Made by a program: the position numbers and the translations under genes. 48,074 nucleotides of DNA from Chara braunii (taxonomy: Eukaryota; Streptophyta; Charophyceae; Charales; Characeae), in contig BFEA01000330.1 of NCBI GenBank assembly GCA_003427395.1, positions 867,578-915,651 of the forward strand, given 5' to 3'. Positions 43,116-48,074 of this stretch are shown here, in pieces; within the stretch, counting starts at the first letter, position 1, and each line of letters opens with the position of its first letter. The notes beneath the pieces are model-generated. The model was given only the letters and a program-made list of their open reading frames with translations, made no database searches and was not told the DNA's origin.

Positions 43116-44051
43116 ATGTTTGACTTTGAACTAAAGCACAAGAAGGGCTGCTACAACAAGGTAGCCGATGCCCTCTCTCGTAGGCCTGACTCTTTTGCGC
43201 TGATCTCCTCTACTCACTCCTTTGGAGAGGAGACCCGTCAGACCCTTGCTCGTCTACTGCCTCAGGATGAGACTTTCGGACCCATGGTCAGGAATCTGCA
43301 AGCAGATCCTAACTCTGAACCAGACTATGCTCTGAGTTCAGACTTGTTGTACACTTACAGCAGAGGTGAGGAGCGCTTGTGCATTCCCCAGGACCAGCGG
43401 CTCAGGACACTGCTGATGTCAGAGTGTCATGATGCCCGTGGACATTTTGGGTTCCTAAAGTCTTATGCAGCCCTGTCGCAGCGCTTCTTCTGGAAGGAGA
43501 TGCGGAGTGATATGCTGCGCTATGTGGACACCTGTGAGCTCTGCCAAAGCAATAAGGTCCAACGTAGACCTCCTTTGGGACTGCTCAAACCCTTACCTAT
43601 ACCTGATGGCCCTGCCCAATCTGTGGCGATTGACTTCACAGATCTAGGCAAGACCACCCCTCGTGGCATGCGTCAGGTTATGGTCTGCGTGGACAGGTTC
43701 TCCAAATACTCAGAGTTCATCCCCTTGCCAGAAGTAGCTAGGGTCCCGACTGTGAGAACAACCTTTTCTGAGAGGTGGGTCACTCACCATGGACCGCCCA
43801 CTTCTATAGTCAGTGATAGAGACCCCAGATTTTGCAGCGATGAGTGGCAGTCCTATTGTAAGGATTACCTGCACTCACGATTGGACATGACTTCTGGTCA
43901 TCATCCTAAAGCCAATGGTCAGGCTGAGGTGATGAACCAAGTAACCGAGAAACCTACCTGTGAGGAAATTCGTGAGGGACATATCTGCAATTTGGGAAAA
44001 TACAGCCCTAACACTAATGGAATTTCCTACTACTACCGTAGCTGTGAATAG
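43116..44051 (+). CDS. Element II RNase H end and integrase, running into LTR
   Basis: The frame continues directly after the TAG: FDFELKHKKGCYNKVADALS (final RNase H Asp), then the integrase zinc finger (ECHDARGHFGF ... CELCQSNK). The core has VAIDFTDLGK (Asp about residue 173), IVSDRDPRF (Asp about 233) and KANGQAEVMNQ (Glu about 271), a complete D,D-E triad with normal spacing. Immediately after NQ the frame enters LTR sequence and adds about 36 LTR-encoded residues to the stop at 44051. The C-terminal DNA-binding module, any chromodomain and the PPT are missing, so the encoded integrase is truncated. Confidence 0.88.
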   Translation: MFDFELKHKKGCYNKVADALSRRPDSFALISSTHSFGEETRQTLARLLPQDETFGPMVRNLQADPNSEPDYALSSDLLYTYSRGEERLCIPQDQRLRTLLMSECHDARGHFGFLKSYAALSQRFFWKEMRSDMLRYVDTCELCQSNKVQRRPPLGLLKPLPIPDGPAQSVAIDFTDLGKTTPRGMRQVMVCVDRFSKYSEFIPLPEVARVPTVRTTFSERWVTHHGPPTSIVSDRDPRFCSDEWQSYCKDYLHSRLDMTSGHHPKANGQAEVMNQVTEKPTCEEIREGHICNLGKYSPNTNGISYYYRSCE

Positions 44052-44961
44052 CAGGCTCGGGCTACCCCTAGGACAGACAGGCCCTAACTGGCCTATACTG
44101 ATAGACGGTCCTATAGCCTATAGCCGGGTCCGCTAGAGGCCGAGAGGCTGAAACAGAAACGGTACCGCTCGGTCAGTCAGTCCGGTCTAGGTCTAGTGTA
44201 GTCTATAGATAGGTTAGGCCCATCGGTTCAGGACTTTTTGGCAGTTCATTTCTCGCGAAGCAGCATGGGAGAAGCCAAGCAAGTTGGTGGCGGTGACGGT
44301 CTGCAGGCGGCATCCTGAGACCTCGCTGTTGACAGCAGCCATAGCCGGCCCAGTCTGAGCCTTCCATAGCTGGGGCATCCTCAGCGCATCTACCCCTGGG
44401 GTATCTGCGTCTGGCCGGGCTACATCGAGGCTCTACACTGTGTCCTCGTGGGTGGTGGCAGCCATAGCTGCCTGTTCCTTCGTCAGAGTTGTCCATCGGC
44501 ACTGAAGACTTCATCGCCGGACCTGTTCTTCATCAGGGTGGTTGGCGCTGGCCTCTGGGACGCTATTCTGGTGTGGCGATACTAACTGGGTGTAGGATAG
44601 CGAGTGGGGTGTGAGTTCTGGGAGTGGCGAGATACTGGAACAAACTCTGTTACGATAATTGTTTGAGTTGGCTCATCATCAGTGCAATTTCAATTGTTAT
44701 CCTCGCAGGTTCTTTCTTGTGATTGATTGTTGGGAGCTCGTAGGTTCTTTCTTGTGATTGGTTGTTGGGAGTTTCGTCAGAGAGTGAGAAACACTGTGTC
44801 TTCTCCCCATCTGTGCATGACTGTCTTCCGCTGCCTATTTCCCCTGTGTGCAGCTTGGACTCTGTCTCCCCTCTCCGCTTCTCTTATGCATGTATGGGCA
44901 TGTATGAGACTGTCTGTGCGTGAGTAGCGATAAAATTCGTCAGACAACCAAGTTCATAACA
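43942..44961 (+). repeat. Element II 3' LTR, fused to integrase
   Basis: This is a near copy of 36905-37891, ending TTCATAACA. It carries a 35-bp tandem duplication at about 44708-44775 (AGGTTCTTTCTTGTGATTG twice) absent from the 5' copy. No PPT precedes it, and the sequence before it is integrase core. The left part of this LTR was probably lost in the same deletion. Confidence 0.87.
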
Positions 44962-45159
44962 CTTCAACACGGTGCCCCTTATGCCCGACTCAGTAGGAGG
45001 GGACACACTTTGATATCAGGGAGGCGTGAGCGATTTTTGTCTTTCTGAGTTTGGTCATGTGTGTCTGCTCTCAGTCCAATTTGATTTGATTTGATCGTAG
45101 CAGGCGTGTGAGTACTTTTGTCTGTTCTGAGTGCAGGCGCGTTTGTCCTCTCATCTGTT
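44962..45159. other. Diverged repeat units (TTTTGTCTGTTCTGAG)
   Basis: Related words occur here (about 45105-45135), at 45405-45430 and at 45675-45695: CAGGCGTGTGAGTACTTTTG, CAGGCATGTGAGTGTTTTG, AGGAGCTTTTGTCTGTTCTC. This suggests an old repeated background into which the SINE and foldback inserted. Confidence 0.5.
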
Positions 45160-45366
45160 TCTTCTTCTTCTTCTTCTTCTTCTTCTTCTTCTTCAAAGGG
45201 CGATGACCTTTAGATATCATCATTGAACTGACCGGCCCCAGGCAATTCAGAATGATTTTATTCAGAATGGTTTTATTCTCTTCATCTGAAGGTACCGTAT
45301 CTGGATTCGAACTTGAGTCTGTGTTTCAACAGTTCAGGGGGGGGGTGTACCAATTGAGCTAGCCCC
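45160..45366 (-). mobile_element. tRNA-derived SINE with (GAA)n tail
   Basis: The minus strand begins GGGGCTAGCTCAATTGGTAC, a near-perfect tRNA 5' end with box A. The box B, AGTTCGAATCC, is about 45 bp on at 45313-45303. A unique body of about 100 bp follows (GAATAAAACCATTCTGAATA), then a (GAA)n tail at 45195-45160. Head, body and simple-repeat tail are the SINE layout. A G-run interrupts the anticodon region. I found no convincing target duplication. Confidence 0.75.
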
Positions 45367-45514
45367 GTTGGCGTCCAGCTTGCTTTGCTTTTGATTTCAG
45401 ACAGGCATGTGAGTGTTTTGTCTGTTCTGGTCCAGGAGCATGTGATTTTGTCTGTACTCAGCCCAGTTTGCTCTGCTTTGATTTCATCCCAGCAAGGTGT
45501 TTTTGTGGGTTCTG

Positions 45515-45653
45515 AGGGCATACTCACACTAGGCTCTCAAAATCACAGAATCGCTAAATGAGCGGCCAGATCGAGTCCTTCGTTTACAAGAACTCAATCT
45601 GGCCACTCATTTTGCGATTTTGCGATTTTGAGGGCCTTGTGCGAGTATGCCCT
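45515..45653. mobile_element. Foldback element, 62-bp arms
   Basis: The arm AGGGCATACTCACACTAGGC at 45515-45576 pairs with 45592-45653 (ending GTGCGAGTATGCCCT) with about ten mismatches over 62 bp and a 15-bp loop. The ends read (G)AGGGC and GCCCT(G), reminiscent of hAT CAGGG termini. No target duplication is visible, so the class is open. Confidence 0.75.
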
Positions 45654-45748
45654 GAGTCCAGACTCCAGACACAGGAGCTTTTGTCTGTTCTCAGGCCAGC
45701 AGCGCGCGTTTCCAGGCCCAGCTCGGTTTGAAGGCTGGGCATGGATCC

Positions 45749-45878
45749 CTTTTTTTTTTTTTTTTTGCTTTTTTTTTTTGTTGGGAACAGTTCCCGGTTT
45801 ATTCATGCCATCCTTGTGTGCGGGGGCCACGCAAATCTTCTCTGTGTCATTCCAATTTTAACAGATGTCGTGAAGGAC
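45749..45878 (-). pseudogene. Full-length U6 snRNA retropseudogene with A-tail
   Basis: The minus strand starts at 45878 with GTCCTTCACGACATC (plant U6: GTCCCTTCGGGGACATC). It continues AAAATTGGAATGACACAGAG, AAGATTTGCGTGGCCCCCGC and AAGGATGGCATGAATAAA, following U6 to its 3' end, then an A-rich tail (45750-45780). The 17-bp direct repeats AGGCTGGGCATGGATCC (45732-45748) and AGGCTCGGCATGGATCC (45879-45895) flank it exactly. Mutations in the conserved core (for example GATTTGCGTGG for GATTAGCATGG) show it is a decayed copy. Confidence 0.88.
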
Positions 45879-45895
45879 AGGCTCGGCATGGATCC

Positions 45896-46569
<674 letters not shown>

Positions 46570-46869
46570 CCCTCTTTTCTTCTATGCATGGACCCATCCT
46601 CGGATATGAGAGAGATCCGATCTGCGCCAGAAAGTCATATTTTGCCGCATAGTCATCATTCTGTCCTATTTGGTTTGAGTCTTTCCACTCTGTCAGTTTA
46701 CATCTCTTCCTCACATTGGTGACCTTTGGACCTGCATTGCCGATCAGGCATGGATCGCCAAATGTGTAAATGGGGAATGTATCTTCCCCTGCGATTTGGC
46801 AAGAATGCACCTACCATATTTTTGTCTTTTTCACATTTTGTGAGTGGTGCGCTGAGGCCCTGTGGGTGT

Positions 46870-47063
46870 TTCAGTACCATTTCCCGTGTTTGTAGTTCTC
46901 CATAATTCTCTTGAATTTGGGAGGTAATCCATGATTGGTCAGTTGGTCATCGACGGCGATCAGGGGTTCAGTACCATTTCCCATGTTTGTAGTTCTCCAT
47001 ATATTCTCTTGCATTTGGAAGGTAATCCATGATTGGTCAGTTGGTCATCGATGGCGATCAGGG
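46870..47063. repeat. Tandem duplication, 97-bp unit
   Basis: TTCAGTACCATTTCCC starts at 46870 and again at 46967. Both units run through TTGTAGTTCTCCATA and TGATTGGTCAGTTGGTCATC with a handful of differences. It lies about 175 bp inside the intron from the donor site. Confidence 0.88.
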
Positions 47064-47238
47064 GTCTGCCCCGGATCCGATCATCGAACGGACATGGACT
47101 TGAAGCAACAGGGATAGCAGGCGAGTGATGGAGAGCAAGAGGTAGACAGTGTGATGGAGAGAGGTAGACAGTACAGTACAGAAAGGGTGTCGCGAACAGG
47201 GGTTTTGACGTATGGGTCTAGAGAGAGAACGTGCGTAC

Positions 47239-47653
47239 CCTGCCAGAACGCGAAGAAGACGACGCCCTTGACGCATAAGAATTTCGGAAGGGGTTTATGG
47301 GGCTCTAATTCGGAGACGAAAACGTGGTAGAAGAGCACGAGGACGTACAGCGCCAGCGAAACTGAGATGTTGAGGACGATTGAGAAAATCGCAGAGATGA
47401 TTCCGTTGTACCATCCCATGAGCTCGAGCACGATGACAGCGATGGCTAAGATGGGTCTCAAGATTACAAACTGCATGGTACAAGACTCCAGCGTGAGGAG
47501 CATCGATGAGCTTAACCCCACCTCTTTGGGGTAAAACAGAGTTAAGGGAAAGGAGAGATGGATCTTTTGATTCTCTACAGCCTTCGGAACCTTCTTGTCG
47601 TCGAGAGAAATGCCCAAGTACAGGTACATTAGCTTGAGAAATGCCCAAATGAC
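47239..47653 (-). CDS. TMEM184/LAZ1-like (DUF300) membrane protein, internal exon
   Basis: The exon is 415 bp, bounded by an acceptor (minus strand GTGATTTCAG/GTC) and a donor (CAGG/GTACGC). It encodes VIWAFLKLMYLYLGISLDD, a soluble loop (KIHLSFPLTLFYP), and then the diagnostic part: SCTMQFVILRPILAIAVIV (relatives have K..LQFV.LKP..AI), a helix ALYVLVLFYHV, and LEPHKPLPKFLCVKGVVFF followed by AFWQ (relatives have L.P.KPL.KF.C.K.VVFFSFWQ). Three membrane helices are visible, at about residues 60-82, 85-113 and 125 onward. The family is multi-pass, related to OST-alpha; plant LAZ1 members act at vacuolar and plasma membranes. Upstream exons and the start codon lie beyond the window edge. Confidence 0.88.
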
Positions 47654-48074
47654 CTGAAATCACAACACAACATCCCATGATGAAGAGACGATTATTAAAT
47701 AGCATGCTCCTGCCGCGCAAGGATGCGACACGCAAATAAAAAAATGATAAAAATCAACAGAGAGCCAACAGCAGCAGACAAACTTTGACACCATTATTAT
47801 TCTGCTCAATGGTGTGCAATCAGATTCGTTTTCAAACACACTTTTCACACATGTATACAGTAACGCAGCACACTGGCGACATGCGCCCACTCAAAACTCA
47901 GAGATATGGCTTCAGATACGAGTTCACTCTCAAATGGCTATGGCGACTTCAGCGCCCAAACATCTCACTGTTCACATACACTGGATCACCCTGGATATCC
48001 CACACGCATCACTCTAACACTCGAGCACACACACACACTCACTACTAACTACAACTATGGCAGCTATGGCTGCC
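47654..48074 (-). other. Start of the upstream intron
   Basis: The acceptor AG sits at 47655-47654. Nothing in the remaining 400 bp resembles another exon of the family. A short (AC)n and repeated GGCAGCTATGG words lie at the edge. Confidence 0.55.

Overview
This window is eukaryotic nuclear DNA from a repeat-rich genome. The host is probably a streptophyte (plant or charophyte-alga lineage). The evidence is Ty3/Gypsy elements primed by initiator tRNA-Met (PBS TGGTATCAGAGC), a chromodomain-type integrase tail, plant-like U6 snRNA relics, abundant MITEs and microsatellites, and a spliced membrane-protein gene of the TMEM184/LAZ1 (DUF300) family. The species cannot be fixed from the sequence; a Chara-like alga would fit but is a guess. 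There is no operon, phage, CRISPR array or bacterial system here.

The only host gene I can support runs on the minus strand. One exon lies at 47239-47653 and the next at 15197-15549. The two ends join in phase: one base is left over after ...FWQ, and two bases open the next exon at G-VVLEGL. The protein then reads without a break through the transmembrane segments conserved in TMEM184/LAZ1 proteins. The intron between them is about 31.7 kb (15550-47238), so roughly two thirds of the window is a single intron packed with transposable elements. Upstream exons lie beyond 48074. The last exon has a decayed tandem duplicate of its tail at 14951-15148.

Inside the intron, on the plus strand (antisense to the gene), are two large Ty3/Gypsy elements. 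Element I (18375 to about 33218) has a 1312-bp 5' LTR, PBS, coiled-coil leader ORF, gag (with an assembly gap), CCHC knuckle, protease, RT-RNase H, integrase, chromodomain-like tail, PPT and a truncated 3' LTR. Its pol is split by a 5.1-kb insertion of unknown class (about 26594-31717), and it carries many stops and frameshifts. Its 5' LTR itself lies in an older antisense Gypsy integrase fragment (18055-18374). Element II (about 36905-44961) is younger, with long ORFs, but its pol runs straight from the integrase catalytic Glu into the 3' LTR. A full-length U6 retropseudogene with A-tail and 17-bp target-site duplication (45732-45895), a tRNA-derived SINE with a GAA tail (45160-45366), a foldback element (45515-45653), two more U6 fragments and several microsatellites fill the rest.

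The left 15 kb is mostly non-coding and MITE-rich. It holds a 945-bp TIR element with 5-bp TSD (11059-12003) and a paralogous copy (395-1397) into which a 237-bp hAT-like MITE has inserted, so the other copy serves as an empty site. There is also a 105-bp TA-flanked MITE family (three copies in the window), a decayed PIF/Harbinger-like element with an N-terminal transposase relic (3920-5898), foldbacks and short tandem arrays. I see no convincing host exon between 1 and 14950. ORFs there look like chance frames, although short exons of unfamiliar genes could be missed.
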